Assembly: GCA_032622095.1 (NCBI GenBank)
Contig: CP136067.1
Span: forward strand, 97,392,707-97,456,706
Length of the DNA stretch: 64,000 nucleotides
Reading direction: 5' to 3'
Source: Siphonodentalium dalli
Lineage: Eukaryota > Mollusca > Scaphopoda > Gadilida > Siphonodentaliidae
Shown here piece by piece: positions 20,119 to 32,034 of the stretch. The translations under genes were made by a program, and so were the position numbers. The notes beneath the pieces are model-generated. The model was not told the DNA's origin. It saw nothing but the letters and a program-made list of their open reading frames with translations, and ran no database searches. The first letter of the stretch is position 1; each line of letters starts with the position of its first letter.

Positions 20119-20285
20119 CGATATAATTAATCGATTCCTTAACAACAGCAGAATTATGGGTAACTTTTCAGGATTTAGTCGGAACCTAGAGCTTTCCGAT
20201 GAATGGCAACAGGCCATATTTCCGACTAAATCCTGAAAAGTTACCCATAATTCTGCTGTGGTTAAGGAGTCGATTAATTATATCT
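20119..20285. repeat. Long hairpin: 66-bp arms, about 34-nt loop
   Basis: Left arm 20119-20184 (...GCAGAATTATGGGTAACTTT...GATTTAGTCGGAA) pairs with 20219-20285 with only a few mismatches. Such a near-perfect inverted repeat is typical of a MITE or a recent inverted duplication. Confidence 0.85.
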
Positions 20286-20289
20286 GTCG

Positions 20290-21315
20290 CGTTTTGGGGA
20301 GATCGGTCGTCCGTATCAGTTGATAACACAATCGTCGTCTAAAAGGCGCACACGCCGTGACCATGTGATTAGGATGCAAGGTCGTATTCATTGACTGTAT
20401 ATATATAAGGTATATGTGACTATAACATATCAAAACCCTTAAAGCAAATGTGCAATATACCCCCAACAAAAAGCGTCTATTTTCGCAATTATCATGAAAT
20501 GTGATCCGGGACATAGTGGCAAGGGGTGGTTTGGGGGGGGGGGTGTCTCACCCCTAACTTTGGTCAATATGTTATAGTTGGAAATTTCATACCTAACATG
20601 ACCTTGTTGTAAATAGGTTTAGTTTGTTCTCGTGGTTCGATTTTCAAATATTTTTAATTTTCCTAATTCTTGGAATGAGATGGCCATTAGTTGGAATTGT
20701 TCATACCTTAGGGGGGTGCCAGAATAGACAATTTATAACACGCGGAAAGCTTGAGACCGGTCTAGATGCTATGATTTTGCAATTTTCGTCTTAACATTTA
20801 AAACTGTTCTCACACCCGACCGAAGCATGGTCGGCCCGGTATCCTGTTGTATCCACCTTGTCCAGTCAAAAAACGCTAATCTATTTAAACAATTTAAATC
20901 GGGTGGGAATTTGCCTATTGGTTAGACCACTAGATGTTAGGATTTTGACACCTGGAGGTTGAGATCTCGAAATTTACTCACACTGGGCTGAACTATGGTG
21001 GTCGGTCAAAGAAAACTGATCAATTCAAAATAGCCTACCACACAGGCATGTGAGGAACCAGTTGGAAATAATGAAATTCAAAATCAAACGGGTGTGCAAA
21101 TGGATTTCAGAAATCTTATGAGTTTGTTCTGGTTAAAATATTGGGGTGGAGTGCAGTTGGAAATTTCAGTGCAGACATTGTTAGAATGTCCATGAATGTG
21201 ACCAAACAGCTACATCCACTCAGTAATACAACTCAATGCCAATCTAATAAAACCCGAGGTTGGAACATGATGATCATATCCAAGAATCACACCGAACAGC
21301 AGGATAATAATGTTA
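20290..21315. other. No recognisable gene
   Basis: A G-run (about 20527-20541) and some weakly repeated 'GGTCGG...TCAAA' phrases (20820-21010) are visible. No coding or RNA feature. Confidence 0.4.
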
Positions 21316-21319
21316 ACGC

Positions 21320-21485
21320 CCTCAAGATATATTATTAGAAATATATACAATATATTGGAGTTTTAATGTTGTGATAGTGAAAATTGTTTATATAGGTAAG
21401 GTTATGTAGTTGATATGTGATATTTTATGTTTATTCTGTGCAATTGGTGAGAAAGGATGTGAAAGCATTAAAAAATTGGACGTGC
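21320..21485 (+). repeat. Dispersed repeat, copy 2 (copy 1 at 18285-18445)
   Basis: Same order of blocks as the first copy, ending TTGGTGAGAAAGGATGTGAAAG. Confidence 0.65.
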
Positions 21486-21639
21486 CAGCTCGCGGCAAAT
21501 ACACCAAACTCTTGGTTTCTTGGTTCTCTTATACGACATTTGAATTGTTTTCGACTGGCATGCATTTTTTTCTTTGTTATTTGTTCTAATTTATATTGAA
21601 ATAGAGGTCTAGTTCATGAAATAGTACACCGAATAATTG

Positions 21640-21965
21640 TACCATGGTTGTTAATTAAAATATGGTCCCATTACTGATCAGGGTTAATTAGAATATTGTC
21701 TCATATGGGTTAATACAAATATGAACCCATGGGTTTAATTGAAATATGGTCCTATCAAGGTCAAATAAAATATGGTAACAAGAGGGTTAATTATATTTTA
21801 AATATGGTCCCATTACTGGGATTAATTAAAATTCAGATATGGCGTAATCAGTGTTGATTAAACTGCTGTCCCATGGGGTTAAATAAAATATAGTCCCATG
21901 ATGGTCAATTAAAATATGGTCTAGTCAGGACTAACTAAAATACCAACATGAAGATCAGTTAAAAC
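21640..21965 (+). repeat. Tandem repeat, unit about 33-36 bp, about 9-10 copies
   Basis: Core unit GGTTAATTAAAATATGGTCCCAT with variable spacers; several units lose the middle. Degenerate but obvious. Confidence 0.85.
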
Positions 21966-21969
21966 AAGG

Positions 21970-22880
21970 GGTTAATTTCTGCGTATTAAATGGTGCGTAT
22001 ACAGAAATAAAATTTATGTTTGGAATAAGGCCACATGGTATGTTAAACAACCAATGTGAAGGGTTAGTCTTGAACTGTTCTTAATAACATCTCTAGTCAT
22101 AGCTCAAATATATTCCAGAAACAAAGAAATACAAAAAATGGTTTAATAGACCAAGAATAAAGTCCACTAGACAAATAGCACGAAGGAGTAACGCGGGAAT
22201 TGGTTAATAATTACCATCCCTATTCATTCCGAATATAACATGCCGATATTTGCCCCGTATAAATAAAAGAAAACGTTCACTAAAACAAACAGCTCGAATG
22301 GTTCATGTTCAAGGGAAATGTGCAGGTGCTCCTCTGTTCATTGTGCTATACGGGCTAATTAGTCCCAGTGTAAAAGAAATATTGTTACACATCAGCTACA
22401 CTTGTCGACACAGAGCGAGATTTTAAGTTGTTTATGTTAGGCTATGAGTCTGTTATAAAATATGAAATAAGTCCTCGTTAAAATGACATTTTATCCCTGT
22501 GATACACCAGTATTGGAGGATCCTGAAAAATCATGTGATACCGACTGTGTTTTCTTTTATCTCAGAAGAAATGATATATGACTACACACTGTGACCAATA
22601 TTTTTGAACAGGCCTTCTATAACATTACATCTTTCTTGACAAATTGTATTTTCTTGTGGAAAATATCTTGAATGGGACAAACTCAATACATGAGCCATTC
22701 TAACATGTCATGTATCTCTTAAATAGAAATGATGGGTGTACTTGTATTGCATCCTTATATGTAACTGTTTTGTAGCTCATTATATGAATGCCCTGTCCCT
22801 ATATCAATATGAGAGTTGAGAAGATATAATTGTTCAAGTGACTTCGGTCACCATTTGTCTAGGTTGTGAAACTTGAACGC
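21970..22880. other. No recognisable gene
   Basis: AT-rich. No domain, repeat or RNA structure recognised. Confidence 0.4.
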
Positions 22881-22884
22881 CAAA

Positions 22885-23960
22885 AACTCCTTAGAACGAA
22901 TTATGGAGATGACTACATATAATTGTGGTGGAAATCGGTGACTAAAACATTCTTACAAACGTTAGTGTCCCTCCTCTGTAACCACTGACCCAAAACGGCA
23001 CCAAAAGTGCGTTTTTAACCAACATTATTTGTTTCCTCGTATCATTGGAGAAGAACGTGTATGGATTTGGTGGAAATTAATGCTAACATAACTGTATCAG
23101 CTATATATAGTGCCCATCTTCTCCCCATTGATGACTCGAAATGCGCTACCTTTTACATAGTTAAATCACGTTCATTACACTCCTGATATCAAGGAGATGA
23201 TTATGTATAAGTTTGTTGGTAATCGGCGAATAAACAAATTCCTCAATGTTATTGCCCCTCTGCGTACCCCTGACTCGAACGGCGCCAAACATGGACATAA
23301 CTATGTATAATTTTGGTGGAAATCGGCGACAAAAATATATGCTCCCCTTTGCTGCCGCCTACAGCATCACTTTGATTTTAGATAAATTTCACCCGCTCCA
23401 TTATCGTTGTCCTAGAGTTACCCCTGCTAGACCCCATTGGTGCCATCTACTGTTGGTGATCCCCCGTGAACATGGATAGACAGACATACATTCGCAAATA
23501 TAGGCACCAAATGTGGCATCTTTAACGCACACGATTTGATGGATTTTGGTGACCTATCCATATCCCTGTAAAATATGTGGAAATCGGCGACTAAACAAAC
23601 GGCACAAATTTTGCGTATTTCAACTACACAATTAGATTCCAATTATCATGGAGAAGAATATGTTTTATCAATGTTGATGTCCCTCTCCCCTCCGTGCACC
23701 CCTGACGCGACCGCCCCAATTTTAACATCTTTAAATCACACCATTAGACTCATGATGTCATGGAGATGGTTATGTACAAGTTCGGTGGTAATATTCGACT
23801 GACCAAATTATTATCAAATGTAGTGCCCCCATATCTCACCAAAGGCACCAATTCGGCGTCTGTAAATCACACATGGAGAAGAATGTGTATCAATTTGGTG
23901 AAAATCGGCGCCCCTCTCCCCTTCAGTGCACCCCTGACTCGAATGCCACCCGTTTTTACG
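22885..23960 (+). repeat. Degenerate tandem repeat, unit about 100-145 bp, about 8 copies
   Basis: Units begin with GGAGATGATTATGTATAAGTTTGGTGGAAATCGGCGACTAAAC-like text (near 22903, 23046, 23191, 23291, 23575, 23650, 23761 and 23874). They continue with GTCCCTCTCCCCTC..GCACCCCTGACTCGAAC. The short open frames inside are incidental. A single related unit lies at 52890-53040. Confidence 0.75.
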
Positions 23961-24231
23961 TTACATCGATGCTCTCAGAACAATCACCATTTTTGTCCCG
24001 GCTGTGGTGTAAGGCACACCCGAGCGCGGGGAATATATAGATTATATGGATGACAATGGATGAAAACATTATCCAAAAACAGTCATGCCTGTTGATGATT
24101 GTGGGGTCCAGTCCTATCAGCGAATGGAAACCAAATTAATACGTCATTGTGGAGGCAGGTGTATCATACATCTTGATTATTCCAAACCAGAAGTGATTTC
24201 TGAGATTAATGATATTCGGAGATAACCAATG
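23955..24231 (+). repeat. Upstream part of GPCR-locus duplication, copy A
   Basis: Shares TACATCGATGCTCTCAGAACAATC, GGGGTCCAGTCCTATCAGCGAA and AACCAAATTAATACGTCA with 27655-27960. It is the 5' flank of the duplicated receptor locus. Confidence 0.75.
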
Positions 24232-24665
24232 TAGGTTACACTGCTGTAAATGTTTTCCATAGGCCTCAGTGCTAACGTTTTAGCGTGTACTGTTGACAAT
24301 AATAATTGTGGGTCCAATATTTTCTTTAAATCTGAAAAATAGACATTTGGGGAAACTTTTTACGCAAAAAGATCATGTCTGTCTTGCAGGGAATTGACGT
24401 TTAAATCGTGTTTTCGTAACTAGTGTCAGAACCGCATAAAAAAATACTGTCATATTTTAGACCACACCAAAATATTCAAACATCACTACAAAGGGTTAAT
24501 TCCTGTGCCAATGGCTATTTTACCTATGGGAAATCATAGGGAAGAGGTGTGATGATTTTTTTTATGCAAAAAGCACACAAGGCTATTGACCAATCAGGGC
24601 CAGTGTCTATTTTATTATATCCTATATATTCCTCCCGCATCAGCTAGATGTCACTCCGAACCCTT
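24232..24665 (+). mobile_element. Dispersed repeat inserted in copy A (inverted copy at 44335-44793)
   Basis: From TAGGTTACACTGCTGTAAATG to CTAGATGTCACTCCGAACC. It is absent at the matching place in copy B (around 27975), so it entered copy A after the locus duplicated, or was lost from B. There is no coding capacity. It looks like a SINE or MITE-sized element; its class is unknown. Confidence 0.65.
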
Positions 24666-24759
24666 TTTAACAAGTGTAACATGTACGCGATATTTATGAT
24701 TGGTATAAGAACAATATATGTATATTATATAATATTCCTTCTGTTTATGGCTATTAACA

Positions 24760-25210
24760 GCTATACCCATGCGAAGGCCGCCCGTATGTTTAAGGAACAT
24801 ACCGACTCAACCGTAGTCGGAATATGAGTGTCCAATTTGAGTTGACGGTTAACTGACATACCTGAGTCCTGGGCCTTCGTATACCCTGATAATAATGTTC
24901 CCCTGACCATAATCATATCTTGAAAATACATATACCTGTCCATACCCATACCCTGAACATACATATTCCTAACCAAGAATATTCAATAATGCATATTATA
25001 CCTGAATTATGCATGTACCATCATCATGTTTTGAACAACGTTCCAGCAACATATCGAGGAGAACTGGGTTATGGCGAGTTCGAGCTGATTCCAGAATTCA
25101 TCGCTGCATATTACATCGAAATTTATTATATATGGGTCATTGCCGGCATTGGAGTATCAGCAAATATCCTCTCGATTCTAATTATATGTCAAATGGGACC
25201 AATGAGTTAT
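24760..25210 (+). pseudogene. GPCR copy A: 5' flank, N-terminus and TM1 only
   Basis: From about 25040 it encodes VPATYRGELGYGE..LIPEF..AYYI..YY.WVIAGIG, matching residues 23-77 of the intact receptor at 28273-29457. Homology stops around 25210, in the first intracellular loop. Compared with copy B, about 145 bp holding the splice acceptor, start codon and glycosylated N-terminus are missing. The TM1 Gly-Asn pair is changed to Ala-Asn. The open frame continues to 25486 in unrelated sequence. Clearly non-functional. Confidence 0.8.
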
Positions 25211-26525
25211 TACGGCCTTCTGGTAACATGGGATGGTCAGAACATGGCCCGATCGCACATGAATGTGGTACGGGCATATTTTTCGGTTCCCCGGGTAACA
25301 CGAGCTTGGTACGGACTCCATCCGACATCACGTTATGATGTCATATCCGCACGGGTAAAACTGTTTCTCGAGAGCTGCTTGGCAAATCACACCGGTCCTG
25401 GTTCCCTAATGTCGCGGTTTGACGTTAATATCCGCACGGACATCGCGGTTCTCAGAAACTTCGGATCTCACTGGCACGTGGTGTGATGATATATTTCCGT
25501 CCTTCGGGTAACATGGGTTGGGTCTGAACTCTGCCCGACATCACTTTTATAGTAGACCATATCAGAACAAAATACCGTAACTGTAAATGATCGTTAATAT
25601 ATTCCCGTATAAAGCATGAACATCTGCTAGCAGTTAATAACTTTTGAACAACTTAACATTCAAATAATATGCACAGACATTTACCGTATATTCCACACCA
25701 ATGTGCCACAGGGTTGTATATTGATTTATGTCAAAGGAAAGTTTGAAATTCACATAGGCCATTATGCCCAAATCTAGCTACATGTACATGGTCCTTGGGC
25801 ATGTCTATCTCAAATTGCTCTTATATCTGCATAGTTTTCTTACTGTGCCTAGGTATTTATATTTATAACTGCAACTGATCCCATGAATTCGGTGAAGACT
25901 ATACCATGCTGGGATTCAATACAAGTTCCTCAAAGAAAATATATTTTACAGCCGGTGGAGGCCGGTCTTAGATCAGGATTGTATGATTTATGCGGCTTTC
26001 GATAGCCCGGCCATTTCGTGATAAACTTGAATTGATTACTCCGCTTGAAATTGAAATGATCGTCAGCTATTCAAGACGAAATCCGCTCATATATCATGTA
26101 ATCTTGAACTAGACATTCATATAATGTTAAATACATGGTTACCGAACAGATACTAGCTAGTTAAGACATTTATAAAATATGTTATTTTTTTCGATGTCAT
26201 ATCTGCAAACAGTTCCCAGGTTTTGAACTGATGATCATCCCCGTTTGATACATATGGCTTCTACTTAGATTCTTCTGATTATTTTAGCATGCGAATACCT
26301 ACGTGGAACTCTGAAACATCTAATGAGACGGTCCCAAAATGATTACACTACGTCAGTGCTAAACGTTTGCACCTTATATTATGTTTCAAATCAAATTTAT
26401 GCATTTTGTTAAACTCCAGAATCATGCCACATCAAGGTTGTTCTAAATTGAGGATAATTTTATGCCATGGTACATGGAATTTAGACACAATTTATTCAAA
26501 ATGTATTTACATTGATACAATGTAT
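25211..26525. other. Unassigned sequence with a short internal repeat
   Basis: 25215-25560 repeats phrases such as GGTAACATGGG..GGTC.GAAC and CATCCGACATCACGTTATG two or three times. The rest (to 26525) is AT-rich with no recognised gene. Confidence 0.4.
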
Positions 26526-26527
26526 AC

Positions 26528-26960
26528 ATTTGGATGGTCAGTATAAATGTAGATAGATTTCGAAATTTATTCAGATAAATTTTTTTATTTTTCCAAATAA
26601 ATTTCGAAATTTATCCCCATTTTCTTAATTTATTCATGGTATGGATGTACATGTAAATTAATTTCGAAATTTATCAAATTATATTTCTAAGTGTATCCCC
26701 ATTTTGTTAATTTATATAAAAAAGAGAGTTTAGATCGCGAATACTCAGAACTCGGAAACATTTTCTAAATATATTCCTGGTATAAATGTAGATGAAATTT
26801 ATTTACATTTATATCAGCTAAATTTGGATGGTCAGTATAAATGTAGATAAATTTTGAAATTTATCCAGATAAATTTTGAAATCTATCCAAATATATTTCG
26901 AAATGTATCCCCATTTCTTAATTTATATTATAAAGAACGTTTAGATCGCGAATATGCAGA
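26528..26960 (+). repeat. AT-rich tandem duplication, unit about 297 bp
   Basis: GGATGGTCAGTATAAATGTAGATA occurs at about 26532 and 26828, each followed by GAAATTTATCC, CCCCATTTTCTTAATTTAT and TTTAGATCGCGAAT. It is internally made of GAAATTTAT-type short repeats. Confidence 0.7.
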
Positions 26961-26964
26961 ACTC

Positions 26965-27650
26965 TGAAACATAAGTATGACGGTCCTAAAGTTATGACAA
27001 TGCATAAGGGCGTAAACATTTCAACATTTATGTCAAATGTATACAATGCATACATTTGTTTTAAACTCCAGAATTTATCCATTTTGTTCTAAATTTGAGA
27101 TTTCAAATTTATGCCAAATTTATTCGCATTTGTGAGAAGAAATAAATGTGAAATTTATGCATTCACCTAAATTCCAAGTTTAGGATAAATTTATGCCGTT
27201 GTAAATTGTATACATGGAATTTAGGAACAATTTGTTCTTTTGTAAATTCCATTTTTCAAGCAGTGTAATTTGACCACGACAAAGAAACCTTAGAGATAAA
27301 GCATCAGGGTGCCCAATTAAGAAGAGAGTGTTGGCATGTTTTACGAAACAGAACATATACTACCGGTCTTGCCAAGCTCTGGCTCTATCAAACTAATTGG
27401 ATAACAGATACAGACACCATAAAAACATCCGTTGACGTCGCAAATGATTTCTTAAAAAACAAAATGTATATAAACAAACGGAAATATCGGTTATTCGAAA
27501 TCAAGAGGAATTTGATCAAAACCAGGATGATTACATCAAAACCCATTGGTATTGAACAAAACCTGAATAATTTATCAAACCAATGGGTTTTGATAAAAAC
27601 GCAACGGCTATTGATCAATAGCAGTTAATTATCAATACTTGTATGAGTGT
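26965..27650. other. No recognisable gene
   Basis: AT-rich. AAATTTATGC phrases continue from the preceding repeat. From 27300 nothing is recognised. Confidence 0.4.
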
Positions 27651-27654
27651 AACA

Positions 27655-28245
27655 TGGCGTTACATCGATGCTCTCAGAACAATCATCATTGATGTTCCCG
27701 GTGTGGTGTATATATGGCACAACCGCACGCGGGATCTATAGCGTATATGGAATCCATGGATGAAAATGGATGAAAATAATTTCCAAAAAAGATCAACCCT
27801 GTTGTGGATGGTTGCGGGGTCCAGTCCTATCAGCGAAAGGCAACCAAATTAATACGTCAAAACATGTTGTGGAGACAGGCGATCCGGAATTAGGGACGCA
27901 GATTAATAATAAATTTTGATTATTCAAACCCAGAAGTGGTTTCTGGGATTATTGGTATTCGGAGACAACCAGTGTGAGAGCGTATACACATTCATGAATG
28001 TTAAATGCCAACTGGTGCTAACATGAACATTTTCAACTTTTAAAGAAGATACCGATTCAATCGTATATGGAAATATGACTGACATACCTTATTCCTGAAC
28101 CTTCGAATACTCCGATAATACTGATACCCTGACCATACGCATATCCTGAAAATACATTATCATGCATATTATACCTGGATAATGCATGTACGGTGATAAT
28201 ATTATGAACATGTAAACTAAATGATAATCGTTTCTTGTTATTGCA
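27655..28245 (+). repeat. Upstream flank of GPCR locus, copy B
   Basis: Homologous to 23955-24231 plus 24760-25020, without the dispersed element present in copy A. It includes the CATACCCTGACCATA-type short repeats and ends in a pyrimidine-rich tract. It is the likely 5' region or first intron of the receptor gene. Confidence 0.7.
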
Positions 28246-28246
28246 G
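28232..28246 (+). promoter_or_regulatory. Likely 3' splice site before the GPCR coding exon
   Basis: TTCTTGTTATTGCAG, with the AG at 28245-28246, lies 26 bp upstream of the start codon. This suggests a 5'UTR intron and a single coding exon. Confidence 0.5.
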
Positions 28247-28272
28247 CTGTCATTCAGGTCTCCGAAATCGAG

Positions 28273-29457
28273 ATGAGTTCACCAGTCAACCACACTATAG
28301 ACTGGAATGGAACAAGAAACGACACATACAACACAACGGTTCCAGCAACATATCGAGGAGAACTGGGTTATGGCGAGTTAGAACTGATTCCAGAATTCAT
28401 GGCTGCATATTACATCACAATTTATTATAAGTGGGTAATTGCCGGCATTGGAATCCCGGGAAATATCCTCTCAATTTTAATTACAAGTCAGATGAAACCA
28501 ATGGGTTCTTCTTCTCTGCACATATGTGCTCTCGCTGTTGCGGACAACCTCGCTATATCTGCAAAGATTATGTACTTACAGTTGACAATCAACGATGTAA
28601 AAATCGGATCGTTCGGGTGTAAGTTCCTGATTTTCTCGACACAACTTTGGTCGATGTTCGCTAATTGGATCATTGTAGCCATGACGACAGAGAGATACAT
28701 CGCGGTTTGTTTCCCGTTAAAATCCAAACGGTTCTGTACGAAGACGATCGCAATCTTAAAGCTCGCGGTGATCTTGTTATTTCTGATTGGGCTCAATTCA
28801 CACTTTTTCGAGATAATAACAGATACTTATCACCCGGTTCACAGAGAACATTGTGACTATCATACCGATCCAACAACACAGTTTTGGGCTAACAAGGTAT
28901 GGTTTTGGATTGATGGAGCTTTCTTCGCCATAATTCCTTGTGTGATTATCATAGTGTTAAATGTGATGATCATTGTAGCGTTAACTAAATCTCAAAAACT
29001 GAAGAAGCAGATCGCCTCACAGAACGAGAACCAAATCCAGTCCAACGTGGAGCAGCAACGACATATCATGAAGATGCTTCTTGTGGTATCCATTACATTT
29101 GTAATGCTGAATGCACCAAACGCAATTTTCTTTGTAGCGACAACATTCATCGACTATGAAGCCACTCTTCAGAGTTATTCTAACTACATACTAGGGGGAA
29201 CTATTATCATACTTTTGTCAGATTTCAATAACGCGGTTAACTTTGTTCTATACTTCTGGGTTGGGAAGCGGTTCCGTGCAAAATGTATGGAACTCGTGTG
29301 CCGGCGAAGGTGTGGCTCACCTACATCGGATCATGCTTACCCGTGCGTTGGTCGGGTATCAACAGTGAGCGGCGTATCCGAAAATGGTAATACCGAAATT
29401 TCAACGGTCGCTGCTGGAGGAATCTTGGTAATGAAAATAGAAGATAGCCGAATCTAG
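28273..29457 (+). CDS. Class A (rhodopsin-like) GPCR, peptide-receptor-like
   Basis: 394 residues, seven hydrophobic segments. It probably senses a peptide or small ligand at the cell surface and signals through G proteins; the ligand is unknown. The N-terminus has four N-glycosylation sequons (N6, N12, N16, N20). Landmarks: G63-N64 in TM1; LAVAD with D91 in TM2; C116, with C194 in the second extracellular loop, as the usual disulfide; E140-R141-Y142 for the DRY motif, 25 residues after C116 as expected; P222 in TM5; LNAPNA in TM6 instead of CWxP; and NNAVNFVLY in TM7 instead of NPxxY. TM4 lacks the usual Trp. These variants recall FMRFamide-receptor-like invertebrate families, but I cannot assign one. 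The tail is Ser/Thr-rich with a Cys cluster. It belongs to a local tandem family. Confidence 0.88.
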   Translation: MSSPVNHTIDWNGTRNDTYNTTVPATYRGELGYGELELIPEFMAAYYITIYYKWVIAGIGIPGNILSILITSQMKPMGSSSLHICALAVADNLAISAKIMYLQLTINDVKIGSFGCKFLIFSTQLWSMFANWIIVAMTTERYIAVCFPLKSKRFCTKTIAILKLAVILLFLIGLNSHFFEIITDTYHPVHREHCDYHTDPTTQFWANKVWFWIDGAFFAIIPCVIIIVLNVMIIVALTKSQKLKKQIASQNENQIQSNVEQQRHIMKMLLVVSITFVMLNAPNAIFFVATTFIDYEATLQSYSNYILGGTIIILLSDFNNAVNFVLYFWVGKRFRAKCMELVCRRRCGSPTSDHAYPCVGRVSTVSGVSENGNTEISTVAAGGILVMKIEDSRI

Positions 29458-29611
29458 GTTATGGGACATGGAGGAAACAAGGAATCATATACACAGCAGC
29501 ATAACACCGTATTGAGGTGATCACATAAGTATGCGGATTGGATGAATTTACATTAGTTACTACGACTCGGATCTCAGATCTCGGATTACGAAGATAACCG
29601 TCTTTAATTTA
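29458..29611 (+). repeat. GPCR 3' flank, repeated after the next copy
   Basis: GGTTATGGG.A.ATGGAGGAAAC through CTACGACTCGGATCTCAGATC and TTACGAAGATAACCG recurs at 30371-30525. The interval is about 913 bp, marking a head-to-tail duplication of the 3' half of the gene. Confidence 0.85.
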
Positions 29612-30370
29612 TTAAAGAAGATCGCAATCTTCAAGCTCGCGGTGATCTTGTTATTTCTGATTGGGCTCAATTCACACTTTTTCGAGATAATAACAGATAC
29701 CTATCACCCGGTTCACAGAGAACATTGTGACTCTCATACAGATCCAACAACACAGTTTTGGGCTAACAAGGTATGGTTTTGGATTGATGGAGCTTTCTTT
29801 GCCATAATTCCCTGTATTGTGATCATAGTGTTAAATGTGATGATCATTGTAGGGTTAAATAAATCTCAAACACTGAAGAAGCAGGTCGCCTCACAGAACG
29901 AGAACCAAATTCAGTCCAACGTGGAGCAGCAACGACACATCACGAATATGCTTGTTGTGGTGTCCATTACATATGTAATGCTGAATGCACCAAACGCAAT
30001 TTTCTTTGTAGCGGGAACATTCATCGACTATGAAGCCACTCTTCAGAGTTATTCTAACTGCATACTAGGGGCAACTATTATCATACCTTTGTCAGATTTC
30101 AATAACGCGGTTAACTTTGTTTTATACTTCTGGGTTGGAAAGCAGTTCCGTGCAAAATGTATGGTACTCATGCGCCGGCGAAGGTGTGGATCACCTACAT
30201 CGCAGCATGCATGCCCGCGCGTTGGTCGAGTACCCACATCGATAAATTCACACACATCGGTGTCTGCATGCCCACCAGTGAGCGGCGTATCCGAAAATGG
30301 TGATACCGAAATTTCAACAGTCTCTGGTGGAGGTATCCTGATAATGAAAACATCACATAGCCGAATCTAG
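29612..30370 (+). pseudogene. GPCR copy C: TM4 to C-terminus only
   Basis: Starts abruptly at the TM4 sequence (KIAIFKLAVILLFLIGLNSHFF) directly after the 3' flank of copy B. It runs in frame to the end with about 93-95% protein identity to copy B by eye. TM1-3, including the disulfide Cys, ERY and the glycosylated N-terminus, are absent. A Met at 29642 gives a 242-residue frame, but no promoter or splice site is seen. The tail carries about 15 extra residues (HTSVSACPPVSGVS region). A fragment from unequal crossing-over, not a working receptor. The open frame suggests it is recent. Confidence 0.85.
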
Positions 30371-30800
30371 GTTATGGGGAAATGGAGGAAACGAACACTA
30401 TAAACTATAGCTTGACACCATATTGAGCTAATCACATTAGTATGCGGATTAGATGATGTTATATTAGTTACTACGACTCGGATCTCAGATCTCGGATTAC
30501 GAAGATAACCGACTTTAGTTTATTGGACAGGGTGGAGACAACGAACAATATAAACAATTATCATGGATCCATAGGACGGCGGAGTATGTAGTTATGCGCG
30601 TGGGCCACGTACCCGAAACGGGGAATTCGCGTGCATCGGGGTATGCTTTCCGGCGCGTTAGCCGGTACATGAAACGCGGAATACAGACACATATCGATGT
30701 GGACATGCCACCGAGTGAGCGGCGTATCCAAATTGGATTAACAGAAATGTCAACGCTCTCTGGTAGATGGTCTCAGCTCTAAGAGGACAACTGACATTAT
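30371..30800 (+). pseudogene. GPCR copy D: diverged 3' end fragment
   Basis: After the repeated 3' flank, about 30595-30782 aligns with the last ~60 codons of copies B and C. Shared blocks are GTGAGCGGCGTATCC, the CATCGATGTGG.CATGCC phrase found in C, and ATTTCAAC..TCTCTGGT. It is frameshifted and diverged, the oldest fragment of the cluster. Confidence 0.65.
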
Positions 30801-32030
30801 TTTTATTCTGACGGAATAGGCAGTTATCTACAAATATTTCTTCCTGCAACCGTTGACGAACTGATCATCTAATTTGACAAACTGAAACTACATGTATAGT
30901 TCTACCATTGCGATTAATGTCTTAGTCCTACATATATCTATAGTGCCTAAAATTAAAACCGACACGATACAAAAATCAGCAAACCGTCGGACCATATGAT
31001 GGGTCGGTGTTTGCGGAACAGTTGGATACCATCGGCCCCGATGTGCCCGTTAGAAGTTTTAAGCCACATAGAAAGGATGGGAATGAAATTTCGCGCACCA
31101 GGGAGTCTGGTTGAGACTGTTTAGATAGTATAATTGCCCACCAATAGCTAGTGTTTAATACAAGTGGTACAAAATGCATTTCCTCATAAAATGGAGTTTT
31201 TGTATTCAATGTGGGCTTACAATGACGTGTAAATAGCTGCGCCCTACCCAAGGGACATGACTACGAAATCATATAACTGACGTGCGTGATTACTTGTCGT
31301 GCGTTATTGTTTTAATCGTCTTGTTTATTGTTTTTCCAGTTTGTTCCAACTCGTTTAAACCATTTAATATATAGGAGGAACCTACTAAATTATACAACAA
31401 ACTGTCAATTTGAGTTGGTTTACATAAATGTCTCATTGAGGAATCGCAGTAAAGGTATGCAATTATTCCAATAGTAGTCGTCTTTTCCGTTTAAATTGAC
31501 TTCAGAGTACATGTATACGTATATTATACTTTTCATTAACTCACTCAGTTCCAGTTTTCCTGGGGAAACCGATAGATGTGTGCCAGGTTTCATGTGCGAA
31601 AGGCCATCATTTACATTAACTAGATAATTAGTTTGACTATTCAATATTGGAAAGAACCGACAGCAGGCATCGCTATTATATGCCTTACCCCTTACTACAT
31701 GGTCATCATGGTTTCAAAATTCCATGTTGCTATGGCAACGAGGACTTCATATGGCCATCTAACTAATTTATTCAGTACAGTTTTAGACACTGATTTTGCT
31801 GGTGGAATAACATAATATGACAAGGATCCGGGTGGGGTTATATGTGAAACATGTTGCACGTTTACCATCCAACATATCCTCGCGTAAATACGCACACAAT
31901 CGGCCGATAAAGTGAAATAGGTACATAATATGATTATTTGATTCTAAAATAAGCAGATAATATACTCATCTAAGTCCAGAAGCAAAGGGCCAATTTTTAA
32001 GGGTAATTAAAAATTCTCTGTTTAAGTTTT
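30801..32030. other. No recognisable gene
   Basis: Open frames up to 91 codons show no domain. No repeat recognised. Confidence 0.4.
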
Positions 32031-32034
32031 TTCT

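Noticed and set aside
24920..25486. 188-residue receptor-like protein as a real gene
   Set aside because: Only residues about 41-96 match the receptor. The start and splice acceptor are deleted and the remainder reads unrelated sequence.
29642..30370. Second functional GPCR gene
   Set aside because: It begins in TM4 directly after the 3' flank of the previous copy. TM1-3 are missing and no upstream exon can supply them.
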